Shown: positions 20,960-33,100, counted from the stretch's first letter. The stretch is 64,000 nt of DNA from Pomphorhynchus laevis (GCA_012934845.2 WNNJ02002826.1:84102-148101), one strand, 5' to 3'. Program-made: numbers and translations. Notes: generated from the letters alone by a model not told the origin.

Positions 20960-21788
20960 AAAGAAATTTTAGAATACACAAAAGGAATAAATTTTCAAAA
21001 TATAAATACATACGATTTTAGTACTCTTTATACAAATCTAGGTTTAGTAGATATTAAAGAAGCGATAGTAAAATTAATTAATCTTATATTCAGAAAAAGA
21101 CATACATATATGTTATAATAATTATAACGCCTATCTAACAAAAATTAAACCATCAAGTAAATATAAATATATGGATAAAATTGAATTAATAGAATCCTTA
21201 AATATTTTGATAAATCAAAATTATTTAAAAGTAGGGACATCTATATTTAGACAAGTAAAAGGTGTTCCAATGGGTGGTAATAGTAGCCCAATTATAGCTG
21301 ACTTGTTTTTAAGCTTTATAGAATATGAATTTGTTCATAACTGTGTAAAAACTAAATCTAAACAATATAAATATATGAAATATATGTTTCGATACATTGA
21401 TGATATATGTGTATTTAATTCTAATAATTTTTATTCAATTAGTGAGCACATTTATCCAGAAAGCCTTATTCTTAACAAAACCAATATTAATGATAAAGAA
21501 GGTGTATATCTAGATATGAACATTAAATTAACATTAACTAAAACTACTATTAATTTATATCGTAAAGATGACATATTTAAATTTACAAGAAACATATTTT
21601 TGCATGAGCATTCATGCATACCATATAATATAAAATATAATACATTAAATAATGAAATTTTAAGAATTGCAACAATATGTAATGATATTGGCTTTCTTCA
21701 AAATCATTTAAATAATTTAATAGATACATATTTTAAACTAGGTTACTATAAAAATAACATCAAGCGGAAATTAGTATCAACACAATAA
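20960..21788 (+). pseudogene. Penelope-like reverse transcriptase (unit 1)
   Basis: RT motifs in order: NTYDFSTLYTNL (motif A region, to 21118), then in another frame GVPMGGNSSPIIADLFLSFIE (motif B), FRYIDDICVFN (motif C, two aspartates kept), IYPESLILNKTN and YLDMNIKL, with a basic C-terminus. A frame break lies between 21118 and 21171. The DFSTLYT / GVPMG / YIDD pattern separates it from LINE and LTR RTs. Very high A+T content and codon use differ sharply from the LINE around it. Confidence 0.7.
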
Positions 21789-21996
21789 TATAAAGAATAA
21801 TCAACACAATAATATAAAGAATAAATTTAATCTCTAATAATCAACACAATAATATAAAGAATAAATTTAATCTCTAAAGTGGAAAAGTTTTACGGATTAA
21901 ATTATATACTTTGTATTAGAATATAATACTAGATAAATTTAAAATCATTAGAGGAAAATTTTTATGGAGAATGAATAATATACGTTATAATGTAAT

Positions 21997-22332
21997 ATGA
22001 AATATATGTTTCGATACATTGATGATATATGTGTATTTAATTTTAGCAATTTTTATTCAATTAGTGAACAAATTTATCCTGAAAGCCTTATTCTTAACAA
22101 AACCAATATTGATGATAAAGAAGGTGTATATCTAGATATGAACATTAAATTAACATTAAATAAAACTACTATTAATTTATATCGTAAATATGACATATTT
22201 AAATTTACAAGAAACATATTTTTGCATGAGCATTCATGCATACCATATAATATAAAATATAATACATTAAATAATGAAATTTTAAGAATTGCAACAATAT
22301 GTTACGATATTGGCCTTCGTCAAAATCATTAA
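21997..22332 (+). pseudogene. Penelope-like RT C-terminal part (unit 2)
   Basis: Repeats unit 1 from MKYMFRYIDDIC to the IATICYDIG region with a few substitutions, then stops early. It lacks motifs A and B. It lies head to tail behind unit 1. Confidence 0.7.
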
Positions 22333-22469
22333 AATAATTTAATAGATACATATTTTAAACTAGGTTACTATAAAAATAACATCAAGCAGAAAATAGTAAA
22401 ATATATAAATCAACACAATAATATAAAGAATAAGTTTAAACTCTTAAGTGCCAAATTTTTATGCATGGA

Positions 22470-22665
22470 TAATAAATAATATACTTTGTATTAGAATAAG
22501 ATACTGGATAGTTATTTCAGAAGAAATACATCATTAGCATGTATTTGGCTTCGCTGCTATGTTGGGTAGAGGTATTAGGAGTCGAAACCTGATAGCATAG
22601 CAGTTCCTCCTGATGACCTCTAATTCTTATTCTGATACAACGTCTGTTATTTATTAGTCAATTCA
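22470..22665 (+). repeat. Penelope terminal repeat, copy 2 (variant helix)
   Basis: Same repeat as at 3889-4088 but in forward orientation and more diverged. The first pseudoknot strand is GGCTTC (22547-22552) and its partner GGAGTC (22578-22583), against GGCCCC and GGGGCC in the other copies, so pairing is kept. The second helix, CTGCTATG (22554-22561) with CATAGCAG (22596-22603), is unchanged. Confidence 0.75.
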
Positions 22666-23384
22666 TAAAAATGACGTTTATTTTAAATTTCAATTTTTTA
22701 TTTTAACTTGATTTAAATTATAGAAAATCTAAAAACAATTATTAATTTTATTATTTAATTATTAAATTTTGATTTAGCATTATTATGTTTTGTTTATTTT
22801 ATAATTATATTAAATACGTAGACTCAGTTAGCTGATTTGGTAGCTAGTAATCGAAAATGCATTCAATTTTACGGGAGGAAATTAGAAATTTCAAACACTC
22901 AACAATAACTGAGATATTCATCTCGCATAACATAAAATTGATAAACTGGATCGTTGGCTTTTGGCTAAAGCACATATGTGCGACGGGCAGCCTGCAGACC
23001 GGATCCGGCCCAGTGAGCATCTTCATCCGACCCAACGTAAGATTTGAAGCTCATATATAATTATCTGTTTTACCGAATATGTTTTACAAAATTATTACAT
23101 TTTATAAATTAATCCGACCCTTCATATCAGAACAAGATGAAAACATACACTCAGAGTGATCGAGCTTGTCCATCCCTGAGCTAAAGGTTCACTGACTCAA
23201 AATGACCTGCTAACATCTCAAAGCTCTAATGTCTAAACACTAGAGAAACATTTCAAAACATGTCAAAGCATTTCCATGAAACATGTCAAAACATTTCGTG
23301 AGTCCAATGCATAAATTCACAGGACCGTATGGGTTATGTTGTGTCTAATCAATGTAAGGTATTCTCACACCCATGCATGAAGGT
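22666..23384. other. AT-rich stretch, nothing recognised
   Basis: About 700 bp between the Penelope-like element and the next LINE. I find no coding similarity, tandem repeat or structural RNA signal here. It may be decayed element sequence or original flank. Confidence 0.5.
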
Positions 23385-26080
23385 GATTAAGAGTTAGCAT
23401 CAGCTATCAACGTAAAGAAACTATTCCGGCTTGATAAAAGAATGCATGAGAAACCAAAGCTACTAAAGGTGATATTGTCCTCTCCCAATCACGCGCGTTT
23501 GTTGTTGATGCGTGGATTTCGTCTAAAAAAACTGCCATATCGTATGCTTCGTGACCTTTTATCAGAAGAGCAATTAAAATTAAGCAAATCAAACATTGAA
23601 TTAATAAGTCAGCTTTCTCAATGTGAGGCAAATCGATGTATTCGGAATTTTCTAGTTGTCAATTAGCGCGCTTTCGTGCGTTGAAAACGGTTAACCCCTT
23701 TGACTATCGGAAAGCCGGTTTGCATGTGAATTTAGAGAATACGAATCATACCTTAGGGTATCTGATTGCGTTTGATATCTAGTAACCCTAAAGAGGATGC
23801 CTGTGCAACTCGCCGCTATTTGACGGTAGGTTATTCCAATCTTCGCAGTCTTCCTGCGCAACTTACAGAGCTAAGATATGATGTTGGGGTTAATGCGTAT
23901 GATATATTCTGTGCTAGTGAAACATGGCTACACCAAAACATCTTGGATACTACTGTTGATATTTCAGGATATCGTCTACTCAGCGGTGATAGAAATTATA
24001 GTAGGCGTGGTGGCGTTGTTGCAGTGTACATTCGGAACCACTTTTTGATTTATGATATGTCTCAAGTTTGTGATCCGCGTAGTTCTTTCGAGAGCATTTC
24101 CTATCATATTGAGTATGATTGTGCTGGTATTAGTTTTGCGTTGTATATCGTTCTCCTTACATGCATATGGACTGCAGTATGATGAAGCCAATATTGCAAT
24201 GGATAAGTATCAGCTCTCACTTCGTTCTCCTAGGAGACTTCAACATTCCCTGATCAAATTGGCAGCAGTCAATATTTGGTGTCGGTAGCGCAGTGGAAAA
24301 GGAAATCTCAGAATTTCTTGCTGATGAGCTCTTGCTAGCACAGCATGTGCAGGGGCCAACATGTATTTCTTCTATTGCTGGTACTATACTTAACTTGGTT
24401 TTTTCCAAGCGTCTTCAAGACATTGCTCAAGTTGATAACCTCCCGCCGATAGGTAGTTCTGACCACTGTGTGTTTTCCTCCCAGGTCGCACCAAGCTTTA
24501 AATTCCGCCCTTCCGAAACACCAATTGTAAAGCGGGTCTGGTCAAAAGTACGAGGTGAGCAAATTTTATCTTTTTTGCCATCGTCATCTACTTCAATTAA
24601 TAAATTATAAGGAAGTTTCATTGGAAGTAATTATGAATTAACTTCTAGAGGTATCCGATGTAGTTGCCTCTAGGCGTGTCATTTCCCCAAATACTAATCA
24701 TCTACATGGCTCGATAGGAACCTAAAACTGATGTTGAGTAAATGAAATCGTCTGCGGAAGTTATCTCGCTCGCTCCAACACATCACCAACATTTATAGAC
24801 ATTTTAGAAACGTTTGTGCTCGGATGAAGATATCCAAACGCTAGAGATTCGAATCAGCAATAATAAAAAAGGAAATTGCAGCCCCAAGCTATTTTGGTCC
24901 TATCCTCGGCGAAATAGAACCCTTAATACCACAATCAAACATGTGCATTCAGAGAACGGCATGGTTACAGCTGAAGCTGATATAGCTGATACTCTCGCAT
25001 CCTCGTTCTCAATTACATTATCACATCTTACTTTTTACTTGAAATAGTACGGCTGCCCTATTCCTCAGCATACTGATTTCCGGGCAATATGCGCTTCTGA
25101 AATTCAAGAGTATCCAGAATTTATCAACATATCTTGCCAATGTTCGTCCCTTTAGTGCCGCTAGCCCTGACGAAATTTCTCAATTCCTGCTCAAAGTATT
25201 GTCGAGTTACTTGGCCCCTATTCTTGCGGAGATTTTTGCCAAGAGTTTGGCCACTGGAAGTGTACCAGAAGGATGGAAAACTGCGATTGTTGTTCCTATT
25301 CCCAAAAAAATTATTGCATTATCATGTAGTGATTACAGGCCAATAAGCTTGACCTCTTCGATATGTAAAGTCCTTGAACGTGTTATCTACAGTAGAATCT
25401 CGGAACATATCGTCTCCCTCGGCATACTATCGTCCGCCCAGCACGATTTTCGTAATGGTCGTTCGTGCTTGACGAACTTATTTACTGCTCGCGAAATGTG
25501 GACCCAATCGTTGAGTGTTGGCAGCTCGGTCGATATAATCTTTATTGATTTCTCGAAAGCCTTCGACCGGATCCCACATGAGAGCCTGATCAGCTTGTTA
25601 GCTCACCACGGTGTTTCTACAACATTGCGCAATTGAATTCGTGATTTCCTTTGCAACAGATCATTTCGAGTGAGAGTTGGGAGTATCCTGTCTTCTGCTA
25701 GGCCTGTTAATTGTGGCGTTCCCCAAGGTACAGTCCTTGGTCCCTTGCTTTTAATTATATTTCTAAATGATCTGCTCTTACGCACAAATAGCCCTTGCTT
25801 GGCATTTGCTCACGATGTGAAAGTCTTGTGCGATAGAATTTCCGACCCACATGGCCAGCGTCTACAGAACGATCTTCACACGATATATTACAGGAGTGCT
25901 GCTAACGGTATGACCATGAATGTAGGCAAATGTGTCCATATGAAGCTTGGCAACGGTAAATATGATCGTGATTTTTATTTAAAATGTCAGAAGCTTCACA
26001 TTGTATCTGAGCACTGATACCTTGGAATCATTTTAAATAACGATCTCAAGACTTGAACAGATACCGATTATATCCATGGT
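23385..26080 (+). mobile_element. CR1-like LINE subfamily C, copy C2, heavily decayed
   Basis: 5'-truncated inside ORF1 (KLFRLDKR, KPKLLKVILSS, RGFRLKKLPYRMLRDL, RCIRNFLVV at 23400-23665). ORF2 runs from about 23766 to 26060: endonuclease GYSNLRSLPAQ, CASETWLHQ and RRGGVVAVY; RT with PKKIIALSCSDYRPISLTS, FIDFSKAFDRIPHESL, GVPQGTVLGPLL and FAHDVKVL (motif C altered from FADD). It ends in RT C-terminal sequence just before a TA repeat. Many frame changes and stops make it a dead copy. Confidence 0.82.
25199..26017 (+). pseudogene. CR1-C RT domain (copy C2)
   Basis: The best-preserved part of copy C2. Fingers (SDYRPISLTSSICKVLERVIYSRI), motif A (FIDFSKAFDRIPHES), and after an in-frame stop near 25635 motif B (GVPQGTVLGPLLLI). 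The catalytic motif reads FAHDV, so one of the two aspartates is lost. The thumb region starts with MNVGKCVHMKLG. The family role is target-primed reverse transcription. Confidence 0.8.
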
Positions 26081-26082
26081 CT

Positions 26083-26146
26083 AAATATATTATATATATA
26101 TATATATAAATATATATATAAATATATATATATATATCCATGGTCT
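26083..26146. repeat. TA-rich microsatellite
   Basis: Short TA runs with AAATA interruptions. The 13-mer ATATCCATGGTCT occurs on both sides, which suggests local slippage or a small duplication at the junction of the two LINEs. Confidence 0.8.
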
Positions 26147-26299
26147 CCACTATCTAAATATATTTCATACTTCTTTCTTCGCTTCGCCTACTCCTAACTC
26201 TACCTCCAACGTATCACTTCTAAATAATTTACATCCTTTCGTCAAAACCATCTCCAGTAACATCTCCGATTAACCGATTCAACACTCCATTTTTGTCAC

Positions 26300-26905
26300 A
26301 AATGCTCCAACTTATCTTCAATCTCCATTGAGCACCCCTGGCATTCCCACGTTTAAGTGCTCTTTTGCAACTACTCCTACTAGCTCTGTTCGTCCACCAC
26401 ATCCACGTAATTGTTTTCCTTCGCGCATTTGCTGTATTATCATATCTAACTTTAAGCTACTCGAATCTGCTTCTCCACAATCTCGCCTCGATGATGATGT
26501 ATCTGCTTTCAGGTCTATCCTAGCAACCATTCTTCCTGATGATACTCCATCCCTCTTCACTAATATCGCTCCTGTATCTTTGATCCGTTTAAACAAATCC
26601 ACTAAATCCAATCATCTTAGACCTCCACTCCTAAAAATCGTTTTTCGACATAGCTCGCATGCTTCCTTGGTACTCTCCTAACGTTTTAAACTTCTTACCA
26701 CTTCATCTACTTGTCGTATCTATCTTGACCGCTCCCCTTCCGAAATTACCCAGCTCAATCTAGCTCGCATTGAGAAACATCGACGTGAAACAAACGGTGA
26801 GTCATCTTTCTCTACACGTCAAATCAACGGAAATTTTCACGTTGTACACACAAGGCCAAAAATTAGATGGCGTCCCATCTCTCCCCCTTGTCTTCTTCGC
26901 TAGTC
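26300..26905 (+). pseudogene. L2-like ORF1, RRM-like part (copy L2-a)
   Basis: Shows CIIISNFKLL, RLDDDVSAFRSIL, LIRLNKSTKS, RPPLLKIVFRHSSHASLVLS and, after an in-frame stop near 26680, the tail NGNFHVVHTRPKIRW. These line up motif by motif with the RRM-like domain of the CR1-like ORF1 proteins in this window. The N-terminal finger is not recognisable here. Confidence 0.75.
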
Positions 26906-29760
26906 GATCTCGCTCTTAAGCGTGCTTTTCGTCTTAGTCTGTTCAACACTCGCTCCATTCTTCATATAGCTGATATGCTCCTTGATATATTCGATCAATT
27001 ATCTATCGATATTCTCTGCATTACCAATCCTGGCACTCTGACCCCGACGATCTTTCTATTCGTCATCTATGTCACTCAGGTTGTTCTCTAGTTGAATCAG
27101 CTCGTCAAATTGCCTCTCATACATCTACTGCTTCTAACCATGGCGGTATTATTGCCATTGCTCGTCATCCAATGTCTATACGAAACATTAACGACAACAT
27201 CCGTTACACCTCGTTCGAATTACTCATATGCAGATTATCAACTCATTTCCATCTGGAACTTGTGATTGTATACCGTCCAGGTGCAGCTGCCCCCTCATGT
27301 ATCTTCTTTAACGACCATGCAGATCTTATGTCTCAATGCTCATTGTCTTATACTCCTTCTTTTGTTCTCAGTGACTTTAATGTTCGTCTTGATCGCCCGG
27401 CTGACTCTGACTATATCACTTTAACTAATCTTTTTTCTGATTTTAACTATAAATTACTTTCAACAAGCCCAACTCATATTCTCGGCGGTGTTCTCGACAT
27501 CATTGCTGTTCCTAACTGCTTCAATGACTACCTTCTTGTCAATTACTGATCCTGGTTTGTCCGATCATTTCCTTGTCACTCTTACTCTTACTCGTCCCCA
27601 TCCACCTTCTCCGCCTTTACCATTATCTACACCAAGTCGACCCTGGAAACTTCTCGATATTCCTATTCTCTGCACAGCCTTACTCAATTATTCACTATTT
27701 TCATTCTTCTTAACTATCTCTCCCGATGATATCAGCATTCTGTTTGATTCTGAACATATGTCTATCATTAATAACCTTCTGACTAGTCGAATCCGACGTT
27801 CTCAGCGCTTGCGCCATGCTCACTGGTTCGATTCTGACAGTAGTCTTTCTAAGCCTCGACTCCGTCACTCTTTTCGTGTATATAATCGCTGTCTTAAATG
27901 TCCTCCCAACTTACTCACTCCAAATCTCCATGATTCCTACTTTTCTCTACGTCGTTCACATCATATTCTTATACGTACTAAACGTACTATCTTTTGGCGA
28001 AATCAACTCGAGTCATCTTCCAACTCTAAATCTCATTGGAAAATCTTAAACTCAATTCTTTCACGATCATCTACCCCTTGTAATATAAATAAATATACCC
28101 CTTATAATATTTAAATGATTACATCTACCCCTTGTAATATATAAATCGTGATGAATTTTCTTCTTATCTACAAACTAAGCTATCTAATTTACTTTCCCTA
28201 CTGCCCATAGCCCCCTTGTACCCACTCTCCTCTTTAAATACTTCCCTCCCATAACTATTCCACCTTATTCCCATTTCATCTGATTAAGTTTCTTCGGTTC
28301 AGCTGTCATTACCTAATAAAACCTCTCCCTATGACCCAATTCCCACTCACTTGCTTAAAAATATCTGCTCCTCTATATCACACTTCCTAACCACATTGTT
28401 CAACTCGTCCATCCGAAGCCGTACATTTCCTTCCATCTGGAAATGCGTCACTGTTCGTATTCTCTTCAAAAAGCAATATCTCGACCCCTCACTACCATCT
28501 TCGTACCATCCTATGTCGCTTCTCCCAACCCTCTCTAAACTCCTTAAGCGTCTCGTTCTCAAGCAAGTTAATACGTATCTCTTTCCTTCTAACATATTTC
28601 CTCCCTTCCAAGCCGCTTTTCGCTCTAATTACTCTACTGAAATTGCCTGTCTTAAAGTTTATAATGACTTACTCATCTCGCGCGATCATAAATTATGTAG
28701 TGTCATAGTTTCTCTTGATCTATCGTCTGCTTTTGACATCGTCGATCACTCGATTCTTCTCCATCGTCTTCGTCATGATTATGGCTTCTCTTTACCCACT
28801 GTATCATGGTTTTCTTCATATCTATCAAACCGTACATTTCGCGTCTATTCTAACCCTTCTCTCCCATCCTTCATCCATCTTGACCGGTGTTCCACAAGGC
28901 ACCGTATTAGGCCCTATGATTTACTCTCTTCTTCTCGGTGACTTGTCTTCGATTTCTCATACATTTAACTTTTATGTTATGCAATATGCTGATGGCATTC
29001 TCATCTATGATCACACACCTGCTTATCGTATTCATGTTCTTAGTGTTTCTGTTTCCAGCTGTATTGTCTTAATTTCCAATCATTTTTCTTCCCTTCGCCT
29101 TTCTCTGAATCCTGATAAATCTAAAATTATGTAGGTCCTACCTCAACGCTTCGGCTTAGAACCTCACTCCGTATCATTAAATTATACAATTCTCCATATC
29201 GTTGATAATCTCGTTTTTCTAGGCTTCCATTTCGACAACCGACTTTCACTTAAACCTTTCGTTAGAGATAAAGTACGCTCATCTACCTTGATACTCCGCA
29301 ATCTCTGTCAAGTACGTAGATTGATTGGTTTCCCTTCTTGTATGACTCTCATATCTTCTCTCGTTTTTCTAGACTCGATTATTGTCTCAGTCTATTTTCC
29401 AACTCACCTAAATCCACTCTTCTTCCTTTACAACGCATCATCAACGCAGCCGTCCGAGTTCTCCTCCGTCTTCGTCGTTTTGATCATACATCCCACAATA
29501 TTGTTTCACTCGATTGGCCTACCATTTATTGTCGTGTTCTAATTCGTCTTCTTATCATTGTTTTTCTCCTTATAACTTCTCATACCCCTTCATTTCTCAA
29601 CCTTCCTTTTCTCGACAATTCTCGTACTGTGTATTGTGCTCTGCGTTCCCGTAATTCCGTTCTTTTACATGTCCCAAACTACTCTACCTCTTTTGGATTC
29701 CGCTCCTTCGTTGTGGCTGCTCCTCTCTTGTGGAATCATCTGCCCATTCATATCCGTTAA
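26867..29760 (+). pseudogene. L2-like ORF2: endonuclease and RT (copy L2-a)
   Basis: Broken into many frames. Endonuclease pieces: LFNTRSILHIADM, VIYRPG, LSDFNVRLDRP and LSDHFLVTL. RT pieces: FKKQYLDPSLPSSY, SLDLSSAFDIVDHSILL, a frame-shifted GVPQGTVLGPMIYSLLLGDL and MQYADGILIY. In the last the second catalytic aspartate is glycine. The C-terminus has INAAVRVLLRLRRFDHTS and LWNHLPIHIR. It is a dead copy and older than L2-c. Confidence 0.82.
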
Positions 29761-29905
29761 TCAACATCAATACCATGCTTCAAACGCCAAATCCAATTCC
29801 ATTTCAACAATTAACTAATTAATCTGTGACTTTTGCTGTTCTTTTTTTGTTAGTGATCATGTAAGCCGGCAGTTGGTACGCATTTGCGACATTAAATAAA
29901 TTATT

Positions 29906-30290
29906 ATTTATTGTCAATGTGTCAGCCACGATGTCGCGAATCTCGTTGTGTCGGATACTAGGCAGGGCATCCCGTTTACAGGAGATAGCATGTGTCATGT
30001 TCTGATTGTCGCCACTAATACAGTTTTTCGCCATACCCGTGGGAGGATCCAACTGTAGCGAGCAGCTAGAGCATCCCAAAACTCTCGACGTAAGATGAAG
30101 TTCCTGTTGTTCTAGTGATCGTACTGTAAGCCAGCTGGATGCACCCTTTAAAGCAGCAAACTGTAGGTATCTATACGTGCCTTCTGTACCAAACTCGTTT
30201 ATCTCATTTAGTTTTGTTGCAGAACGGTTGTTTGATCTCGTACTACCGATGCTTGCTAGCATTGAATAGGCGATTTTCTGAACTATCAAT
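29906..30290 (-). mobile_element. REL-LINE endonuclease fragment
   Basis: The minus strand reads KGASSWLT, then a decayed zinc motif (MTHAISCKRDALP) and SIRHNEIRDIVADTL, matching the REL domain of copies B and D (GASSWLS, GLPSIRHDSVRD). It may be the 3' part of the same element as the 5' part at 32331-33100, both being minus strand in the right order, but the whole RT is missing between them. Confidence 0.75.
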
Positions 30291-31396
30291 TGACATGACC
30301 GTTGTTCAAAGTGCCGAACTAACTCGCGCTATTGATGTAACACTACTGCTTTGTACTAGCATTGTAATGCTAGTAAACTTGCTGTGCATTTTTGGGATAA
30401 AACGATAGATTTTAGTGTTGTGGCAATTGTGCCTTGATAAGAAAAAACAGCTTTTTCTGCTTCTCCTGTTTTAGTGTTCACGTTTAAAGTTACAAGCTAA
30501 CCGGGCATCAAAACAATATGAGCAAATTAAAATTGACTGATGTTGTTCCAGTATACGACGGAACAGCAGACATCGAGGAATGGATAACCAAGTTTGATCT
30601 TGTAATTAAACTCCAGCAGTTGAGTAATGAAGAAGCAACTATATTGCCTATGCTGCTCCAATGCAGTGCACTTAATGTATATATGGAGATGGGCAATGTT
30701 GAAAGAGGAAAACCAGACGAAATCAAAAAGCGGCTGCGCCTTGTATTTGGTATAGATCCTTCCACTGCGTATGAGCGATTTATTGCAAGAAAATGGTTAG
30801 ACGAGCCAGTCGATATTTTTCTGGCAGATTTGCGACGCCTAGCTAAAGCCGTGTCAATTTATAACGAGAATTTACCGAAGCGCGCGTTTGTAACTTCATT
30901 TCCAGTTATGATAAGCAAATAATTACGTTCTGTAGTCGACGTCGAATCGGTATCCGTATAGGATTTGGCAAATCGTGCTAGATCATTAATCGCAGCAGAA
31001 AATAATAATATCGTGTGTCTTATGAAAGACGATTCAAACGTCGCTCAATTTCGAAGGGGCCGGACCAATAATTTCCGGCGCAAAACGGTACTTCGGTGTT
31101 GAACATGTGGGAAACTTGGCCACATTTCAAGATACTGACACAACCAACGTCAGGGAAACGAGGAAGGCAAACTTGGTATACCAGATCCAGCTTCGCCTAC
31201 ACAATAATTTCCGGTGAGTTACCCATTATCTTCGTGACAATTGACGGCTACAAGCGAAAGGCATTTGTTGATAGTGGTTACAATCGTTCAATGATTCGAT
31301 CATCCCTAGCTTCGTGTCGAATATCACCAACAAAGGTCTATGACTTCTGCGGTCAATCAAAATTATGTATGGGATAATACATAATACATAATACAT
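30291..31396 (+). mobile_element. LTR retrotransposon fossil fragment (gag, zinc knuckle, protease start)
   Basis: A gag-like segment lies at 30518-30922, a knuckle-type cysteine cluster near 31100-31145, and a retropepsin-like start with a DSG motif near 31270. It is a different lineage from the two DTGSS elements in the window, with only short gag similarity to them. 30291-30517 may hold part of its leader or LTR; I could not confirm a repeat. It is broken and truncated, with pol absent. Confidence 0.7.
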
Positions 31397-32330
31397 AGTG
31401 GGCCAGGAGAGTTGGGCAAAATATGTGGATGTGTGGTCGAAGCGACAGAGACGAAAGGGCACTCGAAGGGCGGTGTTGATTATTCGTTGTAGGGGTAGGA
31501 TGATGGATTTTGGAGAATTGGCGAAAAGGCTAAGGCAGTAATCGATTTTAGGGAAAAGAAGCGATGATAGAAAAGACATACAAGAACGGAAGTCGATAAG
31601 GGGCAGATACGGCGGATGTCACGGGAAATTAAGTTAGATGAGCGGACCTTGTCACGGACGAAGGGTTTAAGGGAAAGGTGATCATCGAAATGGAAGCCTA
31701 AGAAAGTGAGATTGTGGACTATGGGGATGATAGATGAGGCAAAATGGACAGTGGGAGGAGATATGTTTGGTTTACGGGGGAGGATCCACATTATTTTGGA
31801 CTTTTCGGGGTTTAGAACGAGATGGAGATTGGAGAGACGTTTGTAGATAGAAGAAAGACAGTTGGAGGCAGAAATGCCGATATCGTGTATGCGATGTGCG
31901 GGTGCATGAGCATAGATTAGAATGTCACCGGCGTATTGCATGACGTTAAAGGAGTAAGGTTTGATAAACGGAGAGAGATCGACAAGCATACGAGAGAAAA
32001 GCAGGGGACCTAAAACTGAACATTGTGGGACCCCGCAAAAAATAAGAATGGGAGGGGAGGATAATGAATTAGAACAGACGCGAAAAGAACGGTCGGATAG
32101 ATATGAGGCAAACCATGATACGGAGGAGGAAGAAAAGCCGTAATCATAACGAAGGCGAGAAAGGAGGACGGGGTGGTCGACATTGTCGAATGCGGAGGAG
32201 AGGTCGAGGGAGATGAGAACACTATATAGAGCCTTGTCTCGAGAAATGCGTAAGTCGTTGTACACTTTTATGCATGCGATTTCTGTCGAGTGATTATAGC
32301 GGAAAGCGGATTGGAAAGGAGTTTCGTCCA
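31397..32330 (-). mobile_element. L2-like LINE fragment, copy L2-d
   Basis: Minus strand, RT from PFQSAFRYNHSTEIACIKVYND through SLDLSSAFDNVDH, GVPQCSVLGPLLFSRMLVDL and QYAGDILIY to INTALRVPFRLCRFDHTS. It is truncated at both ends and lacks its 3' UTR. The catalytic motif is YAGD and the Gln-Cys-Ser form of motif B is unusual; both are shared with copy L2-b. At the left junction TAATACA is repeated about three times (31375-31396). Confidence 0.82.
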
Positions 32331-33100
32331 GTAAATCCTGAAGTTGACCGCTGTGGCATAATGTAAGGCGTCTTTTTAGCGTTTTCCTTATCAAATGCAC
32401 CTACCATGATGGAATTCGTTGAAGTAGGCACTGACATATTACCGTAACTTATTTTAATGCCAGGTACTCTCCGTGTAACTTATCCGCAACTTTTTTGTAT
32501 TTTTCACTAATCAGATCGATGGACTGATCACTCTCTTTGCATAGGGGTAATGAGAGGAGATTTGGACGCCAAGCGATGACCTCCGAATATGCACTAGCAA
32601 GCTCGTGTCTATACGTAGGACGAAATGTATCTCTATATTCGACAGTATTAGAGTGTTCATTTCTTATCGATTCATGAACACATTGGTTCGCTACTCGGGA
32701 TTCTTGAGTTGAAGTACCCCCTTGTACTTTCATCATCAATTGGCAGTTGACGTGGGTTATCAACATTAGAGTTTTGGCTGTCGATCGGTTGTGCGGGGTC
32801 GGCACCTCCAAATTTTTGTAATTGTTGGCGATTCCTGCAATTAGGAGCCAGACAATCAACACATTTTTTATCCATTCTCTCACATCGACAACCTTGACAA
32901 ACATCCTTATTTCCGTTACAATTGCAACATCGTGGCTGAGATGCGGTTTTTCCTCTGGGCATGTCAATAATTGTGTTCATGTGATTGTTTGCGTGGTTGT
33001 CGTTGGTTGTCTTCAAAGGTTCGTTGGTTGTCGTTGGTTGTCTTCAAAGGTTCGTTGGTTGTCGTTAATTTGTAAGTAGTTCAAATACAAAGTAGTATCT
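32331..33100 (-). pseudogene. REL-LINE copy C, 5' part: leader and N-terminal CXC-like domain
   Basis: The start codon is at 32960 (MPRGKTASQPR). The cysteine cluster has CCNCNGNKDVC, GCRCERMDKKC and DCLAPNC. A frame break near 32720 follows. Then come YSEVIAWRPNLLSL, shared with copies A, B and D, and, after another break, IRKTLKRRLTLC, matching RRLKLW/RRLKFW of A and D. It ends where copy L2-d begins. The leader (32961-33100) has GACAACC-type repeats like copy D and the 12-mer at 33070-33081. Confidence 0.8.

Larger units (their letters stand above)
20813..22665 (+). mobile_element. Penelope-like element, two partial units in tandem
   Basis: The first unit (20813-about 21970) holds most of an RT ORF and a partial terminal repeat. 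The second unit (about 21997-22665) repeats the distal part of the ORF and ends with a complete terminal repeat at 22470-22665. The 21780-21880 stretch carries a local tandem repeat of AATCAACACAATAATATAAA. Tandem and truncated units with flanking repeats are usual for Penelope-like elements. No GIY-YIG endonuclease is seen, so the label rests on RT style and repeat layout. Confidence 0.65.
26148..29905 (+). mobile_element. L2-like LINE, copy L2-a, nearly full length but decayed
   Basis: Plus strand. ORF1 lies at about 26300-26905, ORF2 at about 26867-29760, and the 3' UTR to about 29905 ends in a decayed form of the family hairpin and TACGCATTTGCGACATTAAATAAA. The coding strand is pyrimidine-rich, unlike the CR1-like elements. 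The 5' end is not defined. It abuts a REL-LINE 3' fragment on the opposite strand. Confidence 0.85.

Noticed and set aside
20093-21118. A novel fusion gene of AP-endonuclease and Penelope-like RT
   Set aside because: The frame is open across an insertion junction only by chance; the endonuclease is cut in mid-domain and the RT continues in another frame.
22470-22665. Hammerhead ribozyme in the Penelope terminal repeat (CTGATGA and CGAAAC are both present)
   Set aside because: The two motifs are in the wrong order and the bases beside them do not give stems II and III; the crossing helices use other strands. Only the pseudoknot is supported.
22857-23060. Small host gene between the Penelope-like element and the next LINE
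   Set aside because: The frames on both strands are short, overlap each other and show no recognisable motif.
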